Origin: Micromonospora sp. CB01531
Lineage (GTDB): Bacteria; Actinomycetota; Actinomycetes; Mycobacteriales; Micromonosporaceae
NCBI RefSeq assembly: GCF_001905095.1
Contig: NZ_LWLS01000127.1
Coordinates: 124,001 to 188,000 of the forward strand
Length of the DNA stretch: 64,000 nucleotides
Reading direction: 5' to 3'
The notes beneath the pieces are model-generated. The model was not told the origin of the DNA. It saw only the letters and a list, made by a program, of their open reading frames with translations, and ran no database searches. The position numbers and the translations under genes were made by a program. Shown here in pieces: positions 33,050-41,244 of this stretch (positions are counted from its first letter, which is position 1; each line of letters opens with the position of its first letter).

Positions 33050-34096
33050 TCACGCGGTCACCACCCGGGCGCGGCGGACCAGGACGGCGAGCAGCGGGGC
33101 GCCGATCAGGGCGGTGACGATGCCGGCGGGTACCTCGCCGGGCGGGGCGACGAGCCGGCCGAGGATGTCGGCGCCGAGCACCAGGGCCGGCCCGAGCAGC
33201 CCGGCGACCAGCAGGGTCCACCGGTGGTCGGCACCGACCAGGGCCCGGGCCAGGTGCGGCACGGCCAGCCCGACGAAGGCGATCGGTCCGGCGGCGGCGA
33301 CGGCGGCGCCGGTGAGCAGCACGCCGGCGACGCCGGCGCCGAGGCGGACCAGGGCGATCCGGTGGCCGAGGCCGCGGGCCACGTCGTCGCCCAGGGCGAG
33401 CGCGTCGAGGCCCCGGGCGACCAGGGCGGCCAGCACCGCCCCGGCGACGACGAACGGGAGCACCTGCCCGGCGACCCCGACGTCCCGGCCGGTGAGGCCG
33501 CCGACCACCCAGAACCGGTACTCCTCGAAGGTGCGGGCGTCGATGCTGAGCAGCGCGTACACGACGGCGCCGAGACTAGCGTCGAGGGCCGCACCGACCA
33601 GCGCGAGGGTGACCGGGCTGGCGCCCTCGCGGGTCCGGTTGGCGACGGCGAAGACCAGCAGGCCGGCGAGGAACGCCCCGGCGATGCCGAACCAGACGTA
33701 CCCGGTGAGGGTCCCGACACCGAAGACGGCGATGGCCAGCACCACGCCGAAGGACGCGCCGGCGCTGACCCCGAGGATGCGCGGCTCGGCGAGCGGGTTG
33801 CGGGTGACGGCCTGGAAGAGCACCCCGGCGACGGCCAGCGCCAGCCCGACCACCAGTCCCAGGGCGGTACGCGGCAGCCGCAGTTCCCGGACGATGGTGC
33901 TGGCCTCGCCGCCGTCCGGGGCGGTGAGCGCGGCCCACACCTGGTCGACGGGGAGCGGGCGGCTGCCGAGCGCCAGGCTGGCCAGCAGCGCGACGGCGAG
34001 CAGGAGCGCCGCCACCAGGGTGACCGCGAGACGGCGGCTGACGCCTCGGCGGGCCGGGGTGTCGGCCCGCTCGGGCCGGACGGCGACGGTGGTCAC
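33050..34096 (-). CDS. Ferric-siderophore ABC transporter permease (FecCD family)
   Basis: 348 residues. Same family as the next gene: RELRLPRTALGLVVGLALAV, VLFQAVTRNPLAEPRILGVS, GPIAFVGLAVPHLARALVGA and ADILGRLVAPPGEVPAGIVT. It is the first gene of the operon, behind two iron boxes, so expression should rise when iron is short. GTG start; GAGAGGGA lies 9 nt upstream. Confidence 0.94.
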   Translation of the reverse strand: MTTVAVRPERADTPARRGVSRRLAVTLVAALLLAVALLASLALGSRPLPVDQVWAALTAPDGGEASTIVRELRLPRTALGLVVGLALAVAGVLFQAVTRNPLAEPRILGVSAGASFGVVLAIAVFGVGTLTGYVWFGIAGAFLAGLLVFAVANRTREGASPVTLALVGAALDASLGAVVYALLSIDARTFEEYRFWVVGGLTGRDVGVAGQVLPFVVAGAVLAALVARGLDALALGDDVARGLGHRIALVRLGAGVAGVLLTGAAVAAAGPIAFVGLAVPHLARALVGADHRWTLLVAGLLGPALVLGADILGRLVAPPGEVPAGIVTALIGAPLLAVLVRRARVVTA

Positions 34097-34116
34097 GGAC
34101 GAAGTTCCCTCTCGGC

Positions 34117-34135
34117 TTAGGTTCGCCTTACCTTA
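34117..34135. promoter_or_regulatory. Iron box 1 (IdeR/DmdR/DtxR-type)
   Basis: TTAGGTTCGCCTTACCTTA matches 15 of 19 positions of the actinobacterial iron box TTAGGTTAGGCTAACCTAA. It lies 20 nt before the first permease start codon. Confidence 0.85.
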
Positions 34136-34140
34136 GCCGA

Positions 34141-34159
34141 CGAGGTTAGGTGAACCTAA
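34141..34159. promoter_or_regulatory. Iron box 2 (IdeR/DmdR/DtxR-type)
   Basis: CGAGGTTAGGTGAACCTAA also matches 15 of 19 positions of the consensus; its core GTTAGGT-GA-ACCTAAC (34145-34160) has perfect 7-nt arms. With box 1 it forms a double site, 5 nt apart, in the gap shared with the divergent MerR gene. Confidence 0.85.
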
Positions 34160-34194
34160 CTCGGGATCGTCGATCTTCAGCCGACGGGTTGCGC

Positions 34195-34209
34195 CTCCCG
34201 TGGGGGGAG
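34195..34209 (+). promoter_or_regulatory. Possible MerR autoregulatory site
   Basis: CTCCC-GTGGG-GGGAG lies between TTGCGC (34189-34194) and CAGGGT (34114+100, 34214-34219), which are 19 nt apart. MerR regulators act on promoters with a 19-20-nt spacer containing a dyad, and the start codon is 6 nt past the second hexamer. Weak hexamers make this tentative. Confidence 0.3.
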
Positions 34210-34225
34210 ACGCCAGGGTGAGGGT

Positions 34226-35158
34226 ATGAACGGCGACACGCGCTACTCGATCGGCGAACTGGCCCGGCGGACCGGCCTGACGGTCAAGACCATCCGGTTC
34301 TACTCCGACCGCGGGATCGTGTCGCCGACCGACCGTGGCCCCACCGGCCACCGCCGCTACGGCCCGGATGCCCTCGCCCGCCTGGATCTCGTCCGCACGC
34401 TGCGCGACCTCGGACTGGACCTGGCCACGATCCGCCGGATCGTGGACCGGGAGGTCTCGCTGCCCGAGGTCGCTGCGGCGCACGCCGACGCACTGGCGGC
34501 ACAGATCCGGGTGCTGCGCCTGCGGCGCGCGGTGTTGACGGCGGTGGCCCGGCGCGGTTCCACACCCGAGGAGATGGCGCTCATGCACAAGCTGGCCAGG
34601 CTCTCCGCCGACGAGCGTCGGCGGCTGATCGACGAATTCCTCGACGCCGCCTTCGCCGGCCAGGCGGGCAACCCCACGTACGCGGGGATCAGGCGTTCGC
34701 TGACCCCCGACCTGCCGGACAACCCCGACGCCGACCAGGTCGAGGCCTGGGTGGAGCTGGCCGAGATGGCCCAGGACCCGGACTTCCGGGCCAGCCTGCG
34801 GCACCTGGCGGAGCAGCACGCGGCGGACCACGCCCACGCGCCGGGCGTACGCCGCGACGCGGTGGCATTGGCCCGGGCCGAGGTCGAGGAGGCGCTGGCC
34901 GCCGGCGTCGACCCGGCCTCGCCCCGAGCCGACCGGGTCGTCGCCGCGCTCACGAGCCGGTACGCGCACCTCTGTGGCCGGCCGGACGACGTCGACCTCC
35001 GGCGGCGGCTGCTGGACCGGCTGGACGCCGCGAACGATCCCCGTCGGGAGCGCTACCTGCACCTGCTCTCGGTGGTCAACGGCTGGCCGACGACCGAGAG
35101 CCTGGCGCCGGTCCTCGACTGGTCGATCCGCGCGCTGCGGGCCCGGACCTCGGCGTAG
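34226..35158 (+). CDS. MerR-family transcriptional regulator
   Basis: 310 residues. The N-terminal winged helix is canonical: YSIGELARRTGLTVKTIRFY, SDRGIVSPTDRGPTGHRRYG and LDLVRTLRDLGLDLATIRRI. The 190-residue C-terminal part is helical, far longer than in metal-sensing MerR proteins, and lacks their cysteines; it may bind a drug or other ligand. AHADALAAQIRVLRLRRAVL is the dimerisation coiled coil. It is divergent from the siderophore operon and could share its control region. Confidence 0.92.
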   Translation: MNGDTRYSIGELARRTGLTVKTIRFYSDRGIVSPTDRGPTGHRRYGPDALARLDLVRTLRDLGLDLATIRRIVDREVSLPEVAAAHADALAAQIRVLRLRRAVLTAVARRGSTPEEMALMHKLARLSADERRRLIDEFLDAAFAGQAGNPTYAGIRRSLTPDLPDNPDADQVEAWVELAEMAQDPDFRASLRHLAEQHAADHAHAPGVRRDAVALARAEVEEALAAGVDPASPRADRVVAALTSRYAHLCGRPDDVDLRRRLLDRLDAANDPRRERYLHLLSVVNGWPTTESLAPVLDWSIRALRARTSA

Positions 35159-35183
35159 CCCCTTTTCGACTGGTTTGCGCTCC

Positions 35184-35189
35184 TACGCT
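35184..35189 (+). promoter_or_regulatory. Putative -10 (TACGCT) for the YciI-family gene
   Basis: TACGCT ends 6 nt before the ATG. A GGGAG is present but abuts the start too closely to serve well, so a leaderless message is likely. Confidence 0.4.
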
Positions 35190-35195
35190 GGGAGC

Positions 35196-35555
35196 ATGCG
35201 ATTCGACCAGCACACCGTCGTCCTCCTGGTCCGTCCCGACGACCCGCCCGAGCTGCCCCGGGACGCGGCCGACCGGTTGCAGGACGCGCACCTGGCCCAC
35301 CAGGCCGGGCTGGTGGAGCAGGGCGCCCTCCTCGCCGCCGGCCCGTTCCTCGGCGGCGACGACGAGCGGATCCGAGGCTTCGCCGTGCTCTCCGTGGACC
35401 CGCAGATGGCCCGCGAGCTCTACGCCAACGACCCGGCCGTACGGGCGGGGCGGCTGGTCCCGCTGGTGATGAGCTGGATGGTGCCGGAGGGCAACCTGCG
35501 CTTCGAGCAGGTGCCGGTCCCCCGGTCGATGCTGGAGGTGGCGTCGGGCGACTGA
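35196..35555 (+). CDS. YciI-family protein
   Basis: 119 residues with the ferredoxin-like YciI fold: VVLLVRPDDPPELPRDAADR, LQDAHLAHQAGLVEQGALLA, AGPFLGGDDERIRGFAVLSV and DPAVRAGRLVPLVMSWMVPE. The histidine in DAHLAHQ matches the conserved active-site region; one family member dehalogenates chloromuconolactone, but most are uncharacterised. It is convergent with the deaminase gene (6-nt gap). Confidence 0.85.
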   Translation: MRFDQHTVVLLVRPDDPPELPRDAADRLQDAHLAHQAGLVEQGALLAAGPFLGGDDERIRGFAVLSVDPQMARELYANDPAVRAGRLVPLVMSWMVPEGNLRFEQVPVPRSMLEVASGD

Positions 35556-35561
35556 CCCGGC

Positions 35562-36035
35562 TCAGTCTTCCGGGGCCTGGCGGCTGCCCGGCACCACCGG
35601 CATCGGCCACACCCCGGTCCGCGGCACGGCCGGCACGTCCAGCTGGTGGTCCGACCAGACGTACGTCTCGGGCAGCAGATCGGTCACCGGGACCACGCGC
35701 AGCCCGTCCGGTGGGCCGACGATCACCTTGATCGACGGGAAGTAGTCGGCGAGCACCTGCCGGCAGCGACCGCACGGCGCGAGAACGCCCCGGTTCCGGT
35801 CCCCCACCGCGACGATGGTCTCCAGGTCGCCGGCGCCCTGCGTGGCGGCGGCACCGATCGCCACCAGTTCCGCGCACGGTCCGCCGGTGAAGTGGTAGAC
35901 GTTCACCCCGCTGAACACCCGACCGTCGGTGCTTCGCACGGCGGCGGCGACGGTGTGGTTGTCACTGCGGCAGCGCAGCTTGGCAACGGCCATGGCGGCC
36001 TGCACCAGTGCCCGGTCGGTGTCGCGCATGATCAT
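35562..36035 (-). CDS. Blasticidin-S-deaminase-like cytidine deaminase
   Basis: 157 residues. The zinc-binding deaminase motifs are [13 protein letters not shown] and [10 protein letters not shown]. With the ATG at 36035 as residue 1 they place Cys54, Glu56, Cys88 and Cys91 at the same numbers as the zinc and catalytic residues of Aspergillus terreus blasticidin S deaminase, and [15 protein letters not shown] and the later ETYVW also match that enzyme rather than housekeeping cytidine deaminase, which has the H/CAE in a different context. The protein has about 27 extra C-terminal residues. It would hydrolyse the cytosine of a cytidine-like compound, plausibly a peptidyl nucleoside antibiotic. 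A TTG at 36050 is a possible earlier start. Confidence 0.85.
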   Translation of the reverse strand: MIMRDTDRALVQAAMAVAKLRCRSDNHTVAAAVRSTDGRVFSGVNVYHFTGGPCAELVAIGAAATQGAGDLETIVAVGDRNRGVLAPCGRCRQVLADYFPSIKVIVGPPDGLRVVPVTDLLPETYVWSDHQLDVPAVPRTGVWPMPVVPGSRQAPED

Positions 36036-36191
36036 CCCGTCCGTCGTCAACCTCGATCGGCGGCCACTCTAGCCCGGCGACCCGGCCCGACCTGGGACGG
36101 CACGCGCGGGACGTGGTCGGGGCGCGTCACCCCGGCCCGGCCGGTAACCCGGGAGCGCTGCGCCCGGCGGCTGCCTATCCTTGGCGACGAC

Positions 36192-39100
36192 ATGCAGAAT
36201 CCAGCCGCACCCGCCGCACCCGAGGCCGTCCGCGACCTGCACCGCCGCCTCTCCCCCCTGATGTTCCGCGACCAGCGCCGGCTCCAGCGGCGGCTGGACG
36301 GGGTCCGGAAGCTGCGGGACCCGCAGCGGCGCGACTCGGCGCTCGCCGAGATCGCCACCGAGGTGGCGCGGGCGGAGGCGCGGCTGGCCGCCCGGCGGGC
36401 CGCCGTGCCGGCGGTCACCTATCCGGCGCAGCTGCCGGTGAGCGAGCGCAAGGACGACATCGCCGCCGCGATCCGGGACCACCAGGTGGTGATCGTGGCC
36501 GGCGAGACCGGCTCCGGCAAGACCACCCAGCTGCCCAAGATCTGCCTGGAGCTGGGGCGTGGGATCAACGGACTGATCGGGCACACCCAGCCCCGCCGGC
36601 TCGCCGCGCGTACGGTGGCGGACCGGATCGCGGAGGAGCTCGGCACCGAGCTGGGCGATGTCGTCGGCTACAAGGTGCGCTTCACCGACCAGGTCAGCGA
36701 GCAGAGCCTGGTCAAGCTGATGACCGACGGCATCCTGCTGGCTGAGCTGCAGACCGACTGGATGCTGCGCCAGTACGACACGCTGATCATCGACGAGGCG
36801 CACGAGCGCAGCCTCAACATCGACTTCATTCTGGGCTATCTGAAGCAGCTCCTCCCCCGCCGTCCCGACCTCAAGGTGGTCATCACCTCGGCGACCATCG
36901 AGACCGACCGGTTCGCCCGGCACTTCGCCGACGCCGAGGGCAACCCCGCGCCGGTCGTCGAGGTGTCCGGGCGGACCTACCCGGTCGAGGTGCGGTACCG
37001 GCCGCTGGTCGAGGTGACCGAGACCGAGGAGGAGGACGAGGCCGACGAGGAGAACGTCCGCGACCAGATCCAGGCCATCGGCGACGCGGTCGAGGAGCTG
37101 GCCGCCGAGGGGCCCGGCGACATCCTCGTCTTCCTCAGCGGCGAGCGGGAGATCCGGGACACCGCCGAGGCGCTCGGCAAGCTGGTCGGGAAGAAACGGT
37201 CCCTGCTGGGCACCGAGATCCTCCCGCTGTACGCCCGGCTCTCCACCGCCGAGCAGCACCGCGTCTTCGCCCCGCACACCGGGCGCCGGGTGGTGCTCGC
37301 CACCAACGTCGCGGAGACCTCGCTGACCGTCCCCGGCATCAAGTACGTGGTGGACCCGGGCACCGCCCGGATCTCCCGCTACTCCAGCCGGCTGAAGGTG
37401 CAGCGGCTGCCGATCGAGGCGATCTCCCAGGCGTCGGCCAACCAGCGCAAGGGCCGCTGCGGGCGTACCTCGGACGGCATCTGCATCCGCCTCTACGACG
37501 AGCAGGACTTCGAGTCCCGACCTGAGTTCACCGACCCGGAGATCCTGCGGACCAACCTCGCCTCGGTCATCCTCCAGATGACCTCGATCGGGCTCGGCGA
37601 CGTCGGGGCGTTCCCGTTCATCGACCCGCCGGACCGGCGCAACATCACCGACGGCGTCAACCTGCTGCACGAGCTGGGCGCGCTGAACCCGGCCGAGACC
37701 GACCCGGCGAAGCGGCTCACCCCGCTGGGCCGGCGGCTGGCCCAGCTCCCCGTCGACCCGCGGCTGGCCCGGATGGTCCTGGAGGGCGAGCGGAACGGCT
37801 GCGCCACCGAGGTGATCGTGATCGCGGCGGCGCTCTCCATTCAGGACCCGCGCGAGCGGCCGGCGGAAAAGCAGGCCCAGGCCGACCAGGCGCACGCCCG
37901 GTTCGCCGACCAGGAGTCGGACTTCGTCGCGTTCCTCAACCTCTGGCGGTACCTGCGCGAGCAGCAGCGCGCCCTGTCGTCCAGCGCGTTCCGCCGGATG
38001 TGCAAGGCGGAGTACCTCAACTACCTGCGGGTCCGCGAGTGGCAGGACATCGTCAGCCAGCTGCGCCAGGTGCTGCGTACCCCGGAACCGGGTGACGGGC
38101 GGCGGGGCCGGCGCGGCGGCACGGCGGCCGAGCCCGACGGAGGCGGTGGCCGGCGCGGGGCCGGGGCGGACCTGCCGGAGGAGATCGACACCCCGAAGGT
38201 GCACCAGTCCCTGCTGCCCGGCCTGCTGTCCCACATCGGGCTCAAGGACGCCCAGAAGCACGAGTACCTCGGGGCACGCGGGGCGAAGTTCGCGATCTTC
38301 CCCGGCTCGGCGCTGTTCAAGAAGCCGCCGCGCTGGGTGATGGCCGCCGAGCTGGTGGAGACCTCCCGGTTGTGGGGCCGGGTCGCCGGCCGGGTCGAGC
38401 CCGAGTGGGTGGAGCCGCTCGCCCAGCACCTGGTCAAGCGCAGCTACAGCGAGCCGCATTGGGAGAAGCGGCAGGCCGCGGTGATGGCCTACGAGAAGGT
38501 CACCCTGTTCGGCGTTCCGATCGTCACCTCCCGCAAGGTCAATTTCGGCCGGATCGACCCGGCGCTGTCCCGGGAACTGTTCATCCGGCACGCCCTGGTC
38601 GAGGGCGACTGGCAGACCCACCACCAGTTCTGGCGGGACAACCAGCGGCTGCTCACCGAAGTGGAGGAGCTGGAGAACCGGGCCCGGCGCCGGGACATCC
38701 TGGTCGACGACGAGACGATCTTCCAGTTCTACGACGAGCGGATCCCCGCCGACGTGGTCTCCGGCCGGCACTTCGACTCCTGGTGGAAGAAGACCCGCCG
38801 GGAGCAGCCCGACCTGCTCACCTTCACCCGCGACCTGCTGATCAACTCCGGTCGCGGCGGGGTCGACGAGGCCGACTACCCGGACGAGTGGCGGGCCGCC
38901 GGGGTGACCCTCCCGCTGACCTACACCTTCGACCCGGGCACCCCGACCGACGGGGTCACCGTGGACATCCCGCTGCCGCTGCTCAACCAGGTGCCGGCAC
39001 AGAACTTCGACTGGCAGGTGCCCGGCCTGCGCGAGGAGCTGGTCGTCGCGCTGATCCGGTCGCTGCCGAAGGCGGTCCGGCGCAACTTCGTCCCGGTGCC

Positions 39101-40238
39101 CGACTACGCCCGGGCGGCCCTGGCGGCGATCGTCCCCGGCGAGGAGCCGCTGCTCGACGCGCTCACCCGGCAGCTGCGCCGGATGACCGGGGTGACCGTC
39201 CCGCCGGACGCCTGGGACCTGGCCAAGCTGCCGCCGCACCTGCGGGTCACCTTCCGGGTGCTCGGCGAGGACGAGAAGCCGGTCGCCGAGGGCAAGGACC
39301 TGCCGGCCCTGCAACGCCAGCTCCGCCAGGAGGTACGCCAGGTCGTCGCCGCCGCCGCGCCGGACGTGGCCCGGACCGGGCTCACCGAGTGGAGCCTCGA
39401 CACCCTGCCGCGCACCATCGAGCAGGTCCGCGCCGGGTACGCGGTGACCGCGTACCCGGCCCTGGCCGACGAGGGCACCACGGTCGGGGTGAAGGTGTTC
39501 GACTCCCCGGCCGAGCAGGAGGCCGCGCACTGGGCCGGCACCCGCCGACTGCTCCGGCTGACCCTGCCGTCGCCGGCGAAGTTCCTGCAGGGCCGGCTGA
39601 GCAACGAGGCCAAGCTGGCTCTCAGCCGCAACCCGCACGGCGGGGTGCAGGCGCTCATCGAGGACGCCACCGGCGCGGCGATCGACAAGCTGATGGCGGA
39701 CGCGGGCGGCCCGGCCTGGGACGCCGACGGGTTCGCCGCGCTGCGCGACAGGGTCCGCGCCGACCTGGTCGACACCGTGGTCGACGTGATGAGCCGGGTC
39801 CGTCAGGTGCTCGCCGCCGCGTACGCGGTGGAGCAGCGGCTCGGCGCGACGAAGAACCTGGCCGTGGTGGCCGCCCTGGCCGACATCCGCAACCAGCTCG
39901 GCGGCCTGGTGCACAAGGGCTTCATCACCGAGGCCGGGTACGCCCGCATGCCCGACCTGCTGCGCTACCTCACCGCGATCGAGCGGCGGCTGGACCGGTT
40001 GCCGGGCAACCCGCAGCGGGACAAGCAGCAGCAGGACCGCATCGCCGTGGTGCAGCGGGAGTACCAGGACCTGCTGGCCGCGCTGCCGCCGGCCAAGCGG
40101 CAGTCTTCGGCGGCCCGGCAGATCCGCTGGATGATCGAGGAGCTGCGGGTCAACGTGTTCGCCCAGGCGCTCGGCACCCCGTATCCGGTGTCCGAGCAGC
40201 GCATCTACCGGGCGATGGACGAGGCCGAGGGGCGTTAG
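36192..40238 (+). CDS. hrpA: ATP-dependent RNA helicase HrpA
   Basis: 1348 residues, the usual 1300 or so. Motifs: Walker A VAGETGSGKTTQLPK (about 102-116), TQPRRLAARTVADRIAEELG, DEAHERSLNIDFILGYLKQL (motif II), ITSATIETDRFARHFADAEG (III), VLATNVAETSLTVPGIKYVV (V) and ASANQRKGRCGRTSDGI (VI). The HA2, OB-fold and C-terminal DUF3418 regions follow. A Gly/Arg-rich insertion (RRGRRGGTAAEPDGGGGRRG) of about 30 residues interrupts the region after HA2. HrpA processes structured mRNAs and rescues stalled ribosomes in E. coli. TATCCT lies 10 nt before the ATG. Its stop overlaps the stop of the convergent LysR gene. Confidence 0.95.
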   Translation: MQNPAAPAAPEAVRDLHRRLSPLMFRDQRRLQRRLDGVRKLRDPQRRDSALAEIATEVARAEARLAARRAAVPAVTYPAQLPVSERKDDIAAAIRDHQVVIVAGETGSGKTTQLPKICLELGRGINGLIGHTQPRRLAARTVADRIAEELGTELGDVVGYKVRFTDQVSEQSLVKLMTDGILLAELQTDWMLRQYDTLIIDEAHERSLNIDFILGYLKQLLPRRPDLKVVITSATIETDRFARHFADAEGNPAPVVEVSGRTYPVEVRYRPLVEVTETEEEDEADEENVRDQIQAIGDAVEELAAEGPGDILVFLSGEREIRDTAEALGKLVGKKRSLLGTEILPLYARLSTAEQHRVFAPHTGRRVVLATNVAETSLTVPGIKYVVDPGTARISRYSSRLKVQRLPIEAISQASANQRKGRCGRTSDGICIRLYDEQDFESRPEFTDPEILRTNLASVILQMTSIGLGDVGAFPFIDPPDRRNITDGVNLLHELGALNPAETDPAKRLTPLGRRLAQLPVDPRLARMVLEGERNGCATEVIVIAAALSIQDPRERPAEKQAQADQAHARFADQESDFVAFLNLWRYLREQQRALSSSAFRRMCKAEYLNYLRVREWQDIVSQLRQVLRTPEPGDGRRGRRGGTAAEPDGGGGRRGAGADLPEEIDTPKVHQSLLPGLLSHIGLKDAQKHEYLGARGAKFAIFPGSALFKKPPRWVMAAELVETSRLWGRVAGRVEPEWVEPLAQHLVKRSYSEPHWEKRQAAVMAYEKVTLFGVPIVTSRKVNFGRIDPALSRELFIRHALVEGDWQTHHQFWRDNQRLLTEVEELENRARRRDILVDDETIFQFYDERIPADVVSGRHFDSWWKKTRREQPDLLTFTRDLLINSGRGGVDEADYPDEWRAAGVTLPLTYTFDPGTPTDGVTVDIPLPLLNQVPAQNFDWQVPGLREELVVALIRSLPKAVRRNFVPVPDYARAALAAIVPGEEPLLDALTRQLRRMTGVTVPPDAWDLAKLPPHLRVTFRVLGEDEKPVAEGKDLPALQRQLRQEVRQVVAAAAPDVARTGLTEWSLDTLPRTIEQVRAGYAVTAYPALADEGTTVGVKVFDSPAEQEAAHWAGTRRLLRLTLPSPAKFLQGRLSNEAKLALSRNPHGGVQALIEDATGAAIDKLMADAGGPAWDADGFAALRDRVRADLVDTVVDVMSRVRQVLAAAYAVEQRLGATKNLAVVAALADIRNQLGGLVHKGFITEAGYARMPDLLRYLTAIERRLDRLPGNPQRDKQQQDRIAVVQREYQDLLAALPPAKRQSSAARQIRWMIEELRVNVFAQALGTPYPVSEQRIYRAMDEAEGR

Positions 40239-41173
40239 GGCAAGGGCTCCACACCGGGCGGGAGCTGGTTGTCGGCGGTCGCGTCGTGGACGTACTCCAG
40301 CAGGATGCGACGCAGCTCGCGGCCGGCGTGGGTGGGCACCACATCACGGCGGCGGGCCACCGCGATGGTCCGCCGTACGCCGGGCCGGGCAAGCCGGGTG
40401 ACCCGGATGCCGGGCCGGCGGGCCACCGCGATGCCGGGCACCAGCGCGACTCCGAGCCCCGCCTCGACGAAGCTGAGCACCGCGTCCAGCTCGCCGCCGT
40501 CCACCGCGAGCCGGGGCTCGAAGCCGGCCTCCCGGCACGCCTGGAGGGTGGCGTCGCGCAGGTCGTAGCCCTCGCGGAACATCACCAGCGGTTCGTCGCG
40601 CAGATCCGTGATGCGCAGCTCGCCGGTGACCGGGTCGGCCGGTAGCGGGTCCACCGAGGCGACCACCAGGCTCTCCCGCAGGATCGGGTCGGCGCGCAGC
40701 CCCGGATCGGTGCCGGCCGACGGCATGATGATCAGCGCCAGGTCGAGGTCGCCGCGGAGCAGGTCGCGGACCAGGTCCTGGGAGCCACCCTCCTCCACCC
40801 GCAGATCGACGGTGGGATGGGCGTCGCGGAACCGGCGCAGCACCGGCGGCGCGAGCGAGGTGGCGAGGCTGGGCGTGGCACCGAGCCGGACCCGGCCGCG
40901 GCGCAGCCCCACCAGCTCCTGCACCTCGCGGGTGGCGGTGTCGACGTCGGCGAGGATCCGCTTGGCCAGCGGCAGCAGCACCTCGCCGGCCGCGGTGAGG
41001 GCGATGTTGCCCCTTACCCGCTCGAACAACGGGGCCCCGAGGTCGGCCTCCAGGGCGTGAACTTGCTTACTCAACGAGGGCTGGGTAATGCCCACGAGGT
41101 CGGCAGCTTGGGTGAAATGTCGTACTTCTGCGACCGCGACGAAGTACCGAAGCTGATGGAGCTGCATCTCCAT
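40235..41173 (-). CDS. LysR-family transcriptional regulator
   Basis: 312 residues. HTH: LHQLRYFVAVAEVRHFTQAA, DLVGITQPSLSKQVHALEAD and LGAPLFERVRGNIALTAAG. The effector domain (GRVRLGATPSLATSLAPPVL to the end) is the standard periplasmic-binding-like fold. LysR proteins commonly control the divergent gene, here sdhCAB, and themselves. A T-N11-A dyad covers its own start codon. The N-terminus resembles CbbR/CynR-type LTTRs; the ligand is unknown. The last 4 nt overlap the hrpA stop. Confidence 0.93.
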   Translation of the reverse strand: MEMQLHQLRYFVAVAEVRHFTQAADLVGITQPSLSKQVHALEADLGAPLFERVRGNIALTAAGEVLLPLAKRILADVDTATREVQELVGLRRGRVRLGATPSLATSLAPPVLRRFRDAHPTVDLRVEEGGSQDLVRDLLRGDLDLALIIMPSAGTDPGLRADPILRESLVVASVDPLPADPVTGELRITDLRDEPLVMFREGYDLRDATLQACREAGFEPRLAVDGGELDAVLSFVEAGLGVALVPGIAVARRPGIRVTRLARPGVRRTIAVARRRDVVPTHAGRELRRILLEYVHDATADNQLPPGVEPLP

Positions 41174-41186
41174 AGCTTATGGCTAT
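41172..41186. promoter_or_regulatory. LysR-type operator (T-N11-A dyad)
   Basis: ATAGC-TTATG-GCTAT, perfect 5-nt arms, contains TAGCTTATGGCTA, the T-N11-A core bound by LysR regulators. It overlaps the LysR start codon and lies 22 nt upstream of the probable sdhC -35, a layout that fits autorepression and control of sdhCAB. Confidence 0.7.
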
Positions 41187-41207
41187 CAAGACTGCGCGGT
41201 CGATGCA

Positions 41208-41237
41208 TTGGACGACTGATCAAAGTACTCCTAGCGT
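41208..41237 (+). promoter_or_regulatory. Probable sdhCAB promoter, leaderless
   Basis: TTGGAC (41208-41213), 18 nt, then TAGCGT (41232-41237), 7 nt before the GTG start of sdhC. No ribosome site exists between them, so the transcript probably starts at or next to the GTG. Confidence 0.6.
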
Positions 41238-41244
41238 CGGTTGC

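Noticed and set aside
29975-34120. 1381-codon open frame on the plus strand
   Set aside because: Antisense to the four siderophore transporter genes, which have intact motifs and ribosome sites.
36069-39914. 1281-codon open frame on the minus strand
   Set aside because: Antisense to hrpA; composition is that of a shadow frame.
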